Assembly: GCF_016597815.1 (NCBI RefSeq)
Contig: NZ_VCHA01000007.1
Span: forward strand, 62,001-126,000
Direction of reading: 5' to 3'
Length of the DNA: 64,000 nucleotides
From: Marinobacter sp. DY40_1A1
Lineage (GTDB): Bacteria; Pseudomonadota; Gammaproteobacteria; Pseudomonadales; Oleiphilaceae
Shown: positions 48,463-57,898 of the stretch, in pieces
Layout: the number at the start of each line of letters is the position of its first letter
How positions within the stretch are numbered: the stretch's first letter is position 1
Program-made: the position numbers and the translations under genes
The notes under the pieces: model-generated
What the model saw: the letters and a program-made list of their open reading frames with translations, nothing else
What the model was told of the DNA's origin: nothing
Database searches by the model: none

Positions 48463-49389
48463 TCAGTCTTTGATGTGCGTCAGCCAGTCACTGTGCTGCG
48501 GCAGCTTTCCTTTCACCGCATCAAAATACATAGCCTGTAATTTCTCGGTTACCGGCCCGCGTTTGCCCGCGCCAATGGCACGGCCGTCCAGCTCGCGAAT
48601 CGGCAGCACTTCTGCCGCTGTACCGGTAAAGAAGGCTTCGTCAGCAACATACACTTCATCGCGAGTAATTCGGCGCTCTTTTACCGGGATGTTCAATTCT
48701 GCAGCAAAATCCAGAATGGTCTGGCGGGTAATACCCTCCAGACAAGAGGTCAATTCTGGTGTGTGCAGAATCCCATTACGCATGATGAAGATATTTTCGC
48801 CAGAGCCCTCGGCCACATAACCCTCATTATCCAGCAACAGGGCTTCTTCACATCCACTGGCAATCGCCTCATTCAACGCCAGCATGGAGTTGATGTAGTT
48901 GCCGTTCGCCTTCGCCTTACACATGGTGATATTAACGTGGTGGCGAGTGTATGAAGAGGTGCGAACCTTGATGCCAACTTCCTTGGCTTCTGGCGACATA
49001 TACGAAGGCCAACTCCAGGCCGCAACCATTACATGCACCTTCAGATTATCGGCACGCAAGCCCATGCCTTCAGAGCCCAGAAATGCCATCGGGCGCAGGT
49101 AGGCTTCATCAAGGTTGTTCTCACGAACAGCCGCGCACTGGGCTGCGTTCAGCTCTTCTTTGCTGAATGGCATTTTCATGTTCAGAATGTGGGCGGACCG
49201 GAACAGGCGATCTGTGTGATCCTGCAGGCGAAAAATAGCCGGGCCATTCGCAGTGTTGTATGCGCGCACCCCTTCAAAACAGCCCAGGCCGTAATGCAGA
49301 GTGTGAGTCAGGACGTGAGTTTTGGCTTCACGCCAGGGAACCATTTCACCATCCAGCCAGATAACGCCATCGCGATCAGCCATCGACAT
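48463..49389 (-). CDS. ilvE: Branched-chain amino acid aminotransferase
   Basis: PLP-dependent class IV transaminase for the last step of leucine, isoleucine and valine synthesis. The 308-residue protein has LTHTLHYGLGCFEGVRAY at the N-terminus, KAKANGNYINSMLALNEA (the PLP-lysine lies earlier, near residue 160), and EGSGENIFIMRNG. GGAG lies nine bases upstream of the ATG at 49389. glnE lies 88 nt upstream on the same strand, as in Pseudomonas (glnE-ilvE-waa genes). Confidence 0.95.
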   Translation of the reverse strand: MSMADRDGVIWLDGEMVPWREAKTHVLTHTLHYGLGCFEGVRAYNTANGPAIFRLQDHTDRLFRSAHILNMKMPFSKEELNAAQCAAVRENNLDEAYLRPMAFLGSEGMGLRADNLKVHVMVAAWSWPSYMSPEAKEVGIKVRTSSYTRHHVNITMCKAKANGNYINSMLALNEAIASGCEEALLLDNEGYVAEGSGENIFIMRNGILHTPELTSCLEGITRQTILDFAAELNIPVKERRITRDEVYVADEAFFTGTAAEVLPIRELDGRAIGAGKRGPVTEKLQAMYFDAVKGKLPQHSDWLTHIKD

Positions 49390-49477
49390 GCTTCGTTGCT
49401 CCTAAAAAACGGTTTTTGGAAACCTAGTGTAGTCTGGCATTCTATCAGGAAATTTTAGCGGAACGACACCAGGCTCA

Positions 49478-52381
49478 CTATACCGCCATGATTTTCTTCC
49501 AGACGGACTGAATGTATCGCCGCTCGTCGGTGAACGCATCACTTGCTACCTGGCTGTTAAGATTCTGCAACGCCCGTCGGTGAATGCTGGAGCGCAAGGC
49601 AATATAGGCCTCACGCAACTTCTCGGCATCGCTCACCGGCAACACCCCGGCCCGGCCCAGCTCCTCCATTTGGCGGATATTGTCAGACCATTGAGTCAGT
49701 TCCGGATGCGCCTCGCTCCAGGCCAGCATCAGGTACTGCACCATGAATTCCATATCCACAATGCCGCCCGCATCATGCTTTATATGAAAACTTTCCTCGC
49801 GCCTGCTTTCTGGCGTGCCCAGATTGGTGCGCATTTTCTCGCGCATCTCCAGCACCTCCTGGCGCAGTTTATCCTTGTCCCGATGCTGGCAAAGTATATC
49901 GTGCCGAACCGCCTCAAAAGCCGCAATTGCGTGCCTGCTGCCGGCAACACCACGGGCGCGGGCCAAAGCTTGATGCTCCCATGTCCAGGCATCGTTGCGC
50001 TGATACTTTTCAAAAGCGCCAAGCGTGCTCACCAACAATCCGGAATTGCCCGAGGGTCGCAGCCGCATGTCCACTTCGTACAACTGACCTGAAGGCGTCT
50101 GGGCATTAAGGATATGGACAATTCGCTGACCAAGACGGGTATAGAACACCACGTTATCAATGGGCTTATCACCATCTGTTGATAGCTCGGGGTCTGCAGT
50201 GTGAACAAACACCAGATCCAGATCCGAGGTGTAGCCCAGTTCAATGCCACCGAGCTTGCCGTAGCCAATCACCGCAAAATCAGTACCTCCGCTAGCCCCT
50301 TCAGCTTGTCCGGGATAACCGTGGCGTGCGACCAGATTGGTGAAAGCGACATCCACCACATGATCAAGCACCACCTCGGCAATCCAAGTGAGATAATCAC
50401 TCACCTTCATGAGAGGCAAGGTCCCCTTCAACTCGGACGCCGCCACACGAAGGGTGTGGGCTTTCTTGAAGTGACGCAGCGACTCCATCTGGTTTTCCAG
50501 ATCATCGTAAGAAATCCTCAGTGTTTGCTGGCGCAGATCATCCTGTAATTCTTCCCGTGCCGGCGGGCTGTATAAGCTTTCAGCATTAAGAAGCTCATCC
50601 AGCAGCAAGGGGGTTTCCGCCAGCTGGCGGGCAATCCAGGGGCTTTCGCTGCACAGGCTTACCAACTGGGCTCGGGCGCCGGGGTTCTCCAGCAAAAGAA
50701 CCATGTAGGCCGTTCGACGCAAAATCGCTTCAACCAACTGCAAAACGCGGGACAGAGTTTCTGAGGGCTTCTCTACTTCGGCTAATGCCGCCAGCAGCAC
50801 CGGCATAAATTGGTTCAGCCGCTTGCGGCCCTGAGTCTGCATAGTCTGAACTGTGCGGCTTTCACGTAAGCTGCCGAGTAGGCCAAGGCTGCCAGCAGGA
50901 TCTTCGTAGCCGTGGCTTTCCAGCCACTCCTTATCTGTAACCTCATCAACCTCCGCCAGCCATAGTTCACACCAGCCTTCATCCAGAGAAGATCGTGCGT
51001 TGTCTTCGTCCTCTTCGGTGGCAATAATATTTGCGAAATGGGTAGCAACATTTTCCCGATGCCGCGCCAGGGCCTGCTGGCAGCTATGCCACTCCTCAAA
51101 CCCCATAATCAGTGCAACACGGGCTCTTGAAAGCTCATCCTCGGGCAATAGCTGGGTTTGTTTATCTTCCATTCCCTGCAGGGCATGCTCAAGATTACGA
51201 AGAAAGACATACGCCTCACGTAGCTCATTCACTACCTGCGAAGGCAGAAGCTCCAACTCCTCCAACTCTTTCAGAATGACCAGCAATTCACGCTGCTGAA
51301 GCTCTCTGTCGCGGCCGCCACGAATGAGCTGAAATGCCTGAACCACAAACTCGATTTCCCGGATGCCTCCACTGCCAAGCTTGATATTGTTCTCAAGCCC
51401 CTGCCTGCGAACTTCGCGGCCAATCATCGCTTTCATGCTGCGCAGGGACTCAAACGCACTGAAATCAATATAGCGGCGGTACACGAAGGGCCTGAGGCTC
51501 TCCATAAGAACCTGCCCAGCTTTCAAATCACCCGCCACCACGCGGGACTTGACCATGGCGTAACGCTCCCAATCTCGCCCCTGATCCTGATAGTAGGTTT
51601 CCAGCGCGGCGAAGCTCAGTGCAAGCGCACCACTTTGCCCATAAGGGCGCAGACGCATATCCACCCTGAACACAAAGCCGTCAGCGGTAATCTGGTCCAG
51701 AGCCTGAATCAAACGCTGGCCAAGCCGGATAAAAAACTGCTGGTTGTCCAGAGAGCGCCCACCGCCCCGGGTTTCGCCTTTGCTGGGAAAGGCAAAAATC
51801 AGATCAATATCCGAAGATACGTTCAGCTCACGACCACCCAGCTTCCCCATACCAATAACAATCAGGGATTGGGGCGCCTCTGCACCTGTTACCGGGTCTA
51901 ACCCCCAAGGAGTGCCATACTGCTCACAGGCCGCTTCGTTCAGCCAGTCCAGCGCACCCTGAATACACACTTCAGCAAAGGCACTGGTCGCAGCCATGGT
52001 CTCCGCCAGATCTGCCCAGCGCAGCAAATCCCGCCAGATTATGCGGAACTGCGCCTCCCGGCGGAAACGGCGCAAAGCCACATGTAATTCAGGCTCATCC
52101 GATACTTCCGAAAGGTATTCACGACAGCGCGACTGAAGATATTCCGGCGTGGTTGGCTCACTCAGCAATCGCGATTCCAGCAGTGTCCGCACCTGCTGTG
52201 GATGCCGCTCAAGGGTTTGCCGCAGAAACAGGCTCCGTGCCACGGCCTGGACCACCACATCTTCCGATACGCTGGCATCTGCCAGAAGCCAGCCTGGCAA
52301 ACCTTCCGGAAAAACCGATGCCCAACTGGCAGAAACATCATCCGCCAACGGCAAAGGAAGGCAATTCCATGGCTCGGACAT
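49478..52381 (-). CDS. glnE: Glutamine synthetase adenylyltransferase/deadenylase GlnE
   Basis: Bifunctional enzyme that adenylylates GlnA to inactivate it and reverses the step, guided by PII and glutamine. The 967-residue protein holds two nucleotidyltransferase domains with the motifs GMGKLGGRELNVSSDIDL (about residue 178) and GYGKLGGIELGYTSDLDL (about residue 700), the second being the adenylylating half. Length is normal. Its target glnA lies about 9 kb away in the same window. Divergent from the ion-channel gene. Confidence 0.97.
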   Translation of the reverse strand: MSEPWNCLPLPLADDVSASWASVFPEGLPGWLLADASVSEDVVVQAVARSLFLRQTLERHPQQVRTLLESRLLSEPTTPEYLQSRCREYLSEVSDEPELHVALRRFRREAQFRIIWRDLLRWADLAETMAATSAFAEVCIQGALDWLNEAACEQYGTPWGLDPVTGAEAPQSLIVIGMGKLGGRELNVSSDIDLIFAFPSKGETRGGGRSLDNQQFFIRLGQRLIQALDQITADGFVFRVDMRLRPYGQSGALALSFAALETYYQDQGRDWERYAMVKSRVVAGDLKAGQVLMESLRPFVYRRYIDFSAFESLRSMKAMIGREVRRQGLENNIKLGSGGIREIEFVVQAFQLIRGGRDRELQQRELLVILKELEELELLPSQVVNELREAYVFLRNLEHALQGMEDKQTQLLPEDELSRARVALIMGFEEWHSCQQALARHRENVATHFANIIATEEDEDNARSSLDEGWCELWLAEVDEVTDKEWLESHGYEDPAGSLGLLGSLRESRTVQTMQTQGRKRLNQFMPVLLAALAEVEKPSETLSRVLQLVEAILRRTAYMVLLLENPGARAQLVSLCSESPWIARQLAETPLLLDELLNAESLYSPPAREELQDDLRQQTLRISYDDLENQMESLRHFKKAHTLRVAASELKGTLPLMKVSDYLTWIAEVVLDHVVDVAFTNLVARHGYPGQAEGASGGTDFAVIGYGKLGGIELGYTSDLDLVFVHTADPELSTDGDKPIDNVVFYTRLGQRIVHILNAQTPSGQLYEVDMRLRPSGNSGLLVSTLGAFEKYQRNDAWTWEHQALARARGVAGSRHAIAAFEAVRHDILCQHRDKDKLRQEVLEMREKMRTNLGTPESRREESFHIKHDAGGIVDMEFMVQYLMLAWSEAHPELTQWSDNIRQMEELGRAGVLPVSDAEKLREAYIALRSSIHRRALQNLNSQVASDAFTDERRYIQSVWKKIMAV

Positions 52382-52459
52382 AATGCAAACCCCTGTCTCT
52401 CTGTTATATTTCCGTTACTGTATAACGAACTTACCCGAGACTGAACAGGCCAACACCGG

Positions 52460-53629
52460 ATGCTGAGAAACCGCTTCCCCCTCAACGCGGAACATGAGAA
52501 AAGCAAAATCCCCATGGGCGGGCTTATCCGGAAACGGGCAAAAAACCTGTTTATGGTTCTGATTGCGCTGCTGACCACCCATATACTGATAATCTGGGCA
52601 GTAGAAGAGCTAACCCTGTTCGAATCGCTCTGGATGACCATGACCACCATCGCGACCGTAGGCTATGGCGACTACGCACCGGTAACCTACATAGGCCGCA
52701 TCAGCACCATACTGTTCATCTTCGTGGGCGCTATTACCTTAATGACGCTGATTGTCAGCGATTTCATCGAGTACCGGTTCTACCGCCGGGAACGCATTCT
52801 CACCGGACGCTGGATCTATAAAATGAACAACCACATTGTCATTATCAACACCCCCAAACACGGCGGCACCACCTATTTCATGCGCTTTGCAACGCAAATC
52901 CGGGCCGTACAGGGCTATGAAACCATCCCTATCATGCTGCTTACCCGGGAATTCCCCAGCGGCCTGCCGGCTGAACTGTCCGATTTGGGCATCGTTCACT
53001 ACCATGGTTCCGGCTTCGATCCGGAGGCACTGAAGGCGGTACACGCAGGCAGCGCCAAGCATATTGTTGTATTGGCTGCAGACGAGTCCGACCCTCACTC
53101 TGATAGCCTCACTTTCGATATATCCCACCGTCTTGGCGAACTCAACCTGGGCCAGAAAACAACGGTGGAGTGCGTAACTGATGCCAACCGCAGCCGGTAC
53201 AAAGAACTTGGGGTTAGGGCCGTTATTCGGCCTGTACGCACCTACCCTGAAATCATGGTGCGCTCTGTAGTGGCTCCAGGATCAGAAAAGGTTCTGGAGG
53301 ACATGTTCAACTACGAGCAAGACCACCCACACCGCTACGACCTGGAACTGGATGATCTTAACTGGGCAGATATTGTCAGCGCACTGATTCGCCATGGTAT
53401 TGGTACCGCACTGGCCTATATTAATCATGACGACGAGGTTATCTGCCACCCGGCTATAACCAAAGAGATAGAGGGCAAAGGCCTTATCGTGCTGGTCAAA
53501 TCCAACGATACGCCGGATCTGGCGGTGGTCGAAGAAGCACTGGAGCGCTACCGCAAGTTTATGGAAAAATGGAGAAACATGCAGGAAGATGCGACCATAA
53601 CCGATTCTTCACCCCCCTCCACTCACTAA
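52460..53629 (+). CDS. Potassium channel protein with TrkA-N (RCK) domain
   Basis: Predicted inner-membrane potassium channel of 389 residues. Two membrane helices (about residues 28-50 and 83-103) flank a pore helix with the selectivity filter ATVGYGD, the exact K+ signature. A cytoplasmic RCK/TrkA-N Rossmann domain follows (NNHIVIINTPKHGGTTYF onward), ending near residue 340 with a charged tail. The layout is that of two-TM MthK/Kch-like channels. The glycine-rich NAD motif is replaced by NTPKHGG, so ligand binding may differ. It is followed by mgtE 22 nt later, likely one operon. Confidence 0.86.
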   Translation: MLRNRFPLNAEHEKSKIPMGGLIRKRAKNLFMVLIALLTTHILIIWAVEELTLFESLWMTMTTIATVGYGDYAPVTYIGRISTILFIFVGAITLMTLIVSDFIEYRFYRRERILTGRWIYKMNNHIVIINTPKHGGTTYFMRFATQIRAVQGYETIPIMLLTREFPSGLPAELSDLGIVHYHGSGFDPEALKAVHAGSAKHIVVLAADESDPHSDSLTFDISHRLGELNLGQKTTVECVTDANRSRYKELGVRAVIRPVRTYPEIMVRSVVAPGSEKVLEDMFNYEQDHPHRYDLELDDLNWADIVSALIRHGIGTALAYINHDDEVICHPAITKEIEGKGLIVLVKSNDTPDLAVVEEALERYRKFMEKWRNMQEDATITDSSPPSTH

Positions 53630-53651
53630 GCAACTTCTCCAGGCTTTGTCT

Positions 53652-54995
53652 ATGGAATCCGTACTTTTCCAGCCGCTGGTTGATGCGCTTGCATCCGGCC
53701 AGCCTCAGGCCATTGCTGAAGCAGCAAACCTGTTCAATGCTGCCGATCTTGCCGAATTTATCGAACAAAATATTGAGGGAGAAACAGGTCGCGCTCTGTT
53801 TCAGGGCCTCCCCATTGCTCTGCGAGCAAAAGTGCTGGGCTATACCAACCCGGACACCCAGCTGCTGTTGACCGAAGCTACACCTCTGGCTGAACTGGCC
53901 CTGCTTACCACAGAAATGCCATCAGACGACCGGGTTGATTTCTTTAATCTGCTTGAAGAGCCTCGCCAGAAGCAGCTCATCAAAAAGCTTGACCAGGAAG
54001 ATCAGGAAGACCTGACAGCACTTCTGGCCCACGAAGAGGGCACTGCGGGTGCCTTGATGAGCACGGATTACGCTGTGTTCGAATCAGGCATCACGGCAAG
54101 TGAAGCCATAGACATTCTGCGCAAAACTGCAGAGAGCAAAGAAACCATATACCAATCCTACGTGATTGATGAAGACCAGGTGTTGATTGGCGTGGTGTCA
54201 CTGCGCCGCCTGATCATTGCCAAGCCCGATACTGTTATCGACTCCCTGCTCGCCACGGGCCTCGTAACCACGCACACGAACACTTCACAGGACGATGTTG
54301 CCAGACTGATCGCCAAGTATGATCTCCTCGCACTGCCCGTTGTAGACGACCACAACCGCCTTGCAGGCATCGTCACCTATGATGATGCCATGGACGTTAT
54401 AGAGGCCGAAGCGACGGAAGACATTCACAAGGGTGGAACCGTAAGCAACCTCGACTCTGGCATTACCCTGGCCTCACCTTTTTCGCTCTACCGATCCCGC
54501 ATCCAGTGGCTGGTTATTTTGGTGTTCGCCAACATTTTCACCGGTGCGGGCATCGCGCATTTTGAGGACATCATTGGTGCCCATCTGGCCCTTCTGTTTT
54601 TCATGCCACTGCTGGTTGCCAGTGCCGGTAACGCAGGCGCGCAATCCGCCACACTGGTGGTACGCGGCATAGCAACGGGGGACGTGGTAAACCGGGACTG
54701 GATTCGGCTGTTCAACAAAGAGCTATTCGTGGCAACCGCGCTCGGCCTGACCATGGCCCTGACCGTATGGACCGTAGGCATGTTCCGCACTGAAATGGTT
54801 ATCGCCACAATTGTTGCCATAACCATGATTGCGGTAGTACTTGCCGGCGGGCTAATTGGCATTTTGTTACCGCTGCTACTCAACCGGTTGGGCGTCGACC
54901 CGGCTGCGGCAAGCATTCCACTTATCACAACCATTGCCGACGTAAGCGGTGTACTGATCTATTTCAGTATCGCCACAGCCATTTTAGGCGCCTAG
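53652..54995 (+). CDS. mgtE: Magnesium transporter MgtE
   Basis: Inner-membrane Mg2+ channel/transporter gated by intracellular Mg2+. About 447 residues: N-terminal MgtE domain of superhelical repeats (about 1-130), a CBS pair (about 135-255) and five membrane helices at the C-terminus with ASAGNAGAQSATLVVRGIATGDV, the signature between the second and third helices. An in-frame TTG two codons earlier is not preferred. It ends in a hairpin shared with the convergent CYTH gene. Confidence 0.93.
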   Translation: MESVLFQPLVDALASGQPQAIAEAANLFNAADLAEFIEQNIEGETGRALFQGLPIALRAKVLGYTNPDTQLLLTEATPLAELALLTTEMPSDDRVDFFNLLEEPRQKQLIKKLDQEDQEDLTALLAHEEGTAGALMSTDYAVFESGITASEAIDILRKTAESKETIYQSYVIDEDQVLIGVVSLRRLIIAKPDTVIDSLLATGLVTTHTNTSQDDVARLIAKYDLLALPVVDDHNRLAGIVTYDDAMDVIEAEATEDIHKGGTVSNLDSGITLASPFSLYRSRIQWLVILVFANIFTGAGIAHFEDIIGAHLALLFFMPLLVASAGNAGAQSATLVVRGIATGDVVNRDWIRLFNKELFVATALGLTMALTVWTVGMFRTEMVIATIVAITMIAVVLAGGLIGILLPLLLNRLGVDPAAASIPLITTIADVSGVLIYFSIATAILGA

Positions 54996-55004
54996 CGGGC
55001 GCCT
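54986..55004. terminator. Shared stem-loop over both stop codons of mgtE and the CYTH gene
   Basis: AGGCGCC / GGCGCCT with a 5-nt loop TAGCG. The palindromic CTAG at 54992-54995 supplies the TAG of mgtE on the plus strand and the TAG of the CYTH gene on the minus strand. A T-run precedes it on the left, which reads as A on the minus strand. Confidence 0.6.
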
Positions 55005-55870
55005 GCCCTACTCGCCAACAGTCCCAACTGGCACTGACCAAGCTCTGGCCTAGATAGCAAGTTTCCCAAAGACTGCCCTTTGGCCAAGGCCTCAACCACT
55101 GCGGCAAAGGATTGCCCTTGCCCGGAAGCTTCTGCCTGCACCGCAAGCGCCTGAACATCCAGCCCATCAAGCGAGACGCTGCCCTGCTCAAGCCAGGCAT
55201 GACTGAGCCGGTATAAAAGTCGATCAAGATCATCATGCGTGTCGGCGCCTGTGCCACCATCTTCACCAGCAACATGTATTCCCGCAAGGTAATAGCCCTG
55301 TTCCGCCTTGCTGACCAGATTCAGAAAAACCGGGCATTGCAGGGCAAGCTTTTCAGCCCAGGCCAGCAGCCGGGATGGATCGCCAGACACAAGCTCAAAC
55401 TCCACTTCGTGAAGTGGTTTTTCCTTTCCGCCGGCTGCAATAATGCCCTCATCCACAGCGCACTCAATCAATGCCTCGCCGTCGTCCAGCATGACCACCT
55501 GACGAGTAAAATTGGTTTCAAACGCAGGCGCCAGCCGAGCGAGGTTCACTCGATCTCCCAATGGTGTGTCTGCCAGCAACCCTATTGAAAGCTGCGGCCC
55601 ATCCACTGGCCACTCCCACTCCTCCCGCCGATGGGCACCATCCACGAACTCACCACGGGTTTTGAGTGTCTGTACATAATGGCTACCGGCCTTGCGCACA
55701 CGAAGAGCCGCCTGCTGGTGATTGAGCTCCGAATCCGGGGTGTCGTAGTAACAGTTCACCAGAGATTTCTTGCTGCCAGCTTGAGCTTCCGGTTGAGCAA
55801 GCAACCAATTCAGCGCCTTCAAGAGATCTCCGGACTTGAGGCTCAATTTTATTTCCAGCTCTTCCGCCAT
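54992..55870 (-). CDS. ygiF: CYTH-domain inorganic triphosphatase
   Basis: Predicted inorganic triphosphatase related to E. coli YgiF. The 292-residue protein begins MAEELEIKLSL, the E-x-E-x-K metal/substrate signature of CYTH proteins, with YYDTPDSELNHQQAALRVRK and the tunnel residues that follow. The C-terminal 90 residues after the CYTH domain are shorter than the CHAD domain found in many homologs and show no recognisable CHAD histidines. In E. coli ygiF adjoins glnE; here it lies two genes away, which fits. Confidence 0.82.
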   Translation of the reverse strand: MAEELEIKLSLKSGDLLKALNWLLAQPEAQAGSKKSLVNCYYDTPDSELNHQQAALRVRKAGSHYVQTLKTRGEFVDGAHRREEWEWPVDGPQLSIGLLADTPLGDRVNLARLAPAFETNFTRQVVMLDDGEALIECAVDEGIIAAGGKEKPLHEVEFELVSGDPSRLLAWAEKLALQCPVFLNLVSKAEQGYYLAGIHVAGEDGGTGADTHDDLDRLLYRLSHAWLEQGSVSLDGLDVQALAVQAEASGQGQSFAAVVEALAKGQSLGNLLSRPELGQCQLGLLASRAGAR

Positions 55871-55907
55871 GCTTGCCTAACCTATATTTTCTGTAAGCCA
55901 ATAACGC

Positions 55908-55938
55908 AAAAACCGGTGGCCCTGAGGCCACCGGTTTT
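55908..55938 (-). terminator. Terminator of the porin gene
   Basis: AAACCGGTGGCC / GGCCACCGGTTT with a 4-nt loop; on the minus strand a T-run follows the hairpin about 35 nt past the porin stop. Confidence 0.85.
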
Positions 55939-55972
55939 CAATACCAAACTAACTGATTAGCTGGTGAGCTGA

Positions 55973-56971
55973 TCAGAAGTAGTAGGTACCACCAACAGAG
56001 ACAGAGGAAGCCTCGCTCTTGTCAGCAACACCGTAAACTCCGTCATCACCGCCACCCAGGTAGCCTTCAACGTACACGTACAGGTTATCTGAAACGTTGT
56101 GAAGTGCCTGCAGGGTGATTACGTCGATCTTATCGTCACCACTTACGCCGTCAGCTTCTGCCATCTCATAAGACAGTGCAAACACGTTCTTGCCCAGAGT
56201 GTAGATACCCTGTACACCGACTACATCGTAAGCATCTTTGCGGGTCTGGTATTCAAGAGAAACGGCCAGAGCATCCATATTGTAGGCAGCGCGCAAACCG
56301 TAGGTGTTTTCGTTGTTCCTAGGGGCCTCTGCTGCATTTGAAGAATACTCGGTAGCACCATCGTTAGAGTCCATAGCAAACGCCAGGGTCAGTGCATCAG
56401 CAGAGTAGATTGCTGCCAACTGGTACGGGTAGCTCTTCTTGCCGCCTGACTGTGAATCGCCGTCGCCGTTAACCTGTACAGCAGCACCCAGCTTTAAACC
56501 GCCGAAGGATGGCGTCATGTATTGGATCAGGTCGCCTTCACCAGTAGTGTAGTTTCCACCGATGTTGTACGTTCCAACTTCGTAATAGTTTACGATCTTG
56601 TCGACCGCTGATTCGTACAGGGAATCGTCAGAACCAACCCACAGTTGACCGAAGTTGTCACCCTTAATACCGATGTACGCCTCGTCCAGCTTGATACGAC
56701 CACGACCTTTAGACTTGTCGTCTGCATCAATACCATCCAGCTCAATCTTCATGAAGCCTGTGAGGCCAGGGTTGATCGCATGCTCATGAGTAAAGCCGAT
56801 GGTGGAGCCGTTATCGTTGTGGGCGATGTCGCTTGAGCCACCATCAACGTTGGTGTAAGTCAGAGCGTACTGGATGTTACCGTAAACCGTCGGCAGGTTG
56901 CTTTCCTGTGCCAGAGCAGTGCCAGAAATAGTGGCAGCAGCGATAGCAGATGCAATGAGAGTCTTCTTCAT
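55973..56971 (-). CDS. Gram-negative general porin
   Basis: Trimeric outer-membrane porin expected to admit small solutes. About 332 residues with signal peptide MKKTLIASAIAAATISGTALA, then many short alternating strands, GYLGGGDDGVY near the end and the C-terminal phenylalanine (VGGTYYF) that the Bam machinery recognises. Rich in Asp and Gly in the loops, which may favour cations. The start at 56971 is set by AAGGA eight bases upstream. Its own terminator follows. A 384-nt gap separates it from dtd. Confidence 0.92.
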   Translation of the reverse strand: MKKTLIASAIAAATISGTALAQESNLPTVYGNIQYALTYTNVDGGSSDIAHNDNGSTIGFTHEHAINPGLTGFMKIELDGIDADDKSKGRGRIKLDEAYIGIKGDNFGQLWVGSDDSLYESAVDKIVNYYEVGTYNIGGNYTTGEGDLIQYMTPSFGGLKLGAAVQVNGDGDSQSGGKKSYPYQLAAIYSADALTLAFAMDSNDGATEYSSNAAEAPRNNENTYGLRAAYNMDALAVSLEYQTRKDAYDVVGVQGIYTLGKNVFALSYEMAEADGVSGDDKIDVITLQALHNVSDNLYVYVEGYLGGGDDGVYGVADKSEASSVSVGGTYYF

Positions 56972-57111
56972 GTTGTATGTCCTTTTGCGAGTTATTTCAG
57001 GTTTTAACAACGGGTTAATCCCGATTTCTATAAGCTGCCCCAGAAAAACCGGATGGCTCTTATTTTAGGTTTGCAACATGTCAAATCTATGACAAAGAAG
57101 CAACTTTTCCC

Positions 57112-57146
57112 ACCATAAAGACCTCACTCAATCAGATCTTTATGGT
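57112..57146. promoter_or_regulatory. Inverted repeat in the porin upstream region
   Basis: Perfect 10-bp arms ACCATAAAGA / TCTTTATGGT with 15 nt between them, about 140 nt before the porin start codon. No T-run follows in either direction, so an operator or mRNA leader structure is likelier than a terminator. The rest of 56972-57355 is AT-rich and shows no gene. Confidence 0.45.
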
Positions 57147-57355
57147 TCAGTCACTTACGGCACTCTCTTAAAGCGCCGCATGATGACTCACTTTTAATAC
57201 ATGAACAGCTATTTTGCAAATATTTCATGTCGATTTTTTAACCCATTTAATCCCAAAAACGCAAACCTTTATTCCAAAGCACCTTCGGCCAAGGCCCAGC
57301 CGCTCTTTTCAGGATGGGTAAATCAACGTATTCCACTACAAGTTTGCAACAACAC

Positions 57356-57802
57356 TCAGCGGGTTGAAAGCATAAAAGTTACCGGCCCGTCATTAACCAG
57401 GCCCACCTTCATGTCCGCGCCGAATAAACCTTCTTTAACCCTTGCCGCACCCAGCTCCGCCCGTGCCAGATCGAGGAAACTGGCATACTGGCTTTCTGCC
57501 AAATCCGGGGCGGCCGCACGTGAAAAACCAGGGCGTGTACCTGAAGAAGTGTCAGCAGCAAGTGTAAACTGGGGTACAACAAGCAAGGCGCCACCTGTAT
57601 CGAGCAAACTGAGATTCATGCGCCCCGCTTCATCAGGAAAGATGCGGTAGGTAAGTATTTTCCGAAGCAGCTGTTTTGTTTCACTCTGTTCATCTCCCCG
57701 CTCCACACCCAGCAACAACAATATACCGGCATCTATGCGCGAAATTTCACGACCGTTAACCTCGACGCTAGCTTTTGACACCCGCTGGACAAGTCCTTTC
57801 AT
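57356..57802 (-). CDS. dtd: D-aminoacyl-tRNA deacylase
   Basis: Removes D-amino acids (and glycine from tRNA-Ala) from mischarged tRNA. The 148-residue protein starts MKGLVQRVSKASVEV and has the substrate pocket motif VPQFTLAAD and the GPxT-type VNDGPVTF, both essential in the family. Length is normal. It follows the proline iminopeptidase gene on the same strand after 96 nt, as in other gammaproteobacteria. Confidence 0.94.
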   Translation of the reverse strand: MKGLVQRVSKASVEVNGREISRIDAGILLLLGVERGDEQSETKQLLRKILTYRIFPDEAGRMNLSLLDTGGALLVVPQFTLAADTSSGTRPGFSRAAAPDLAESQYASFLDLARAELGAARVKEGLFGADMKVGLVNDGPVTFMLSTR

Positions 57803-57898
57803 CCGGTTTTTTTGTTAACTCCGGTCAAATGAGAATTACAATCAGGCAAGAGTGTAGCCATGCTCGCAGGTTCTCGCAACCCCGACTAACGGCTAGCA

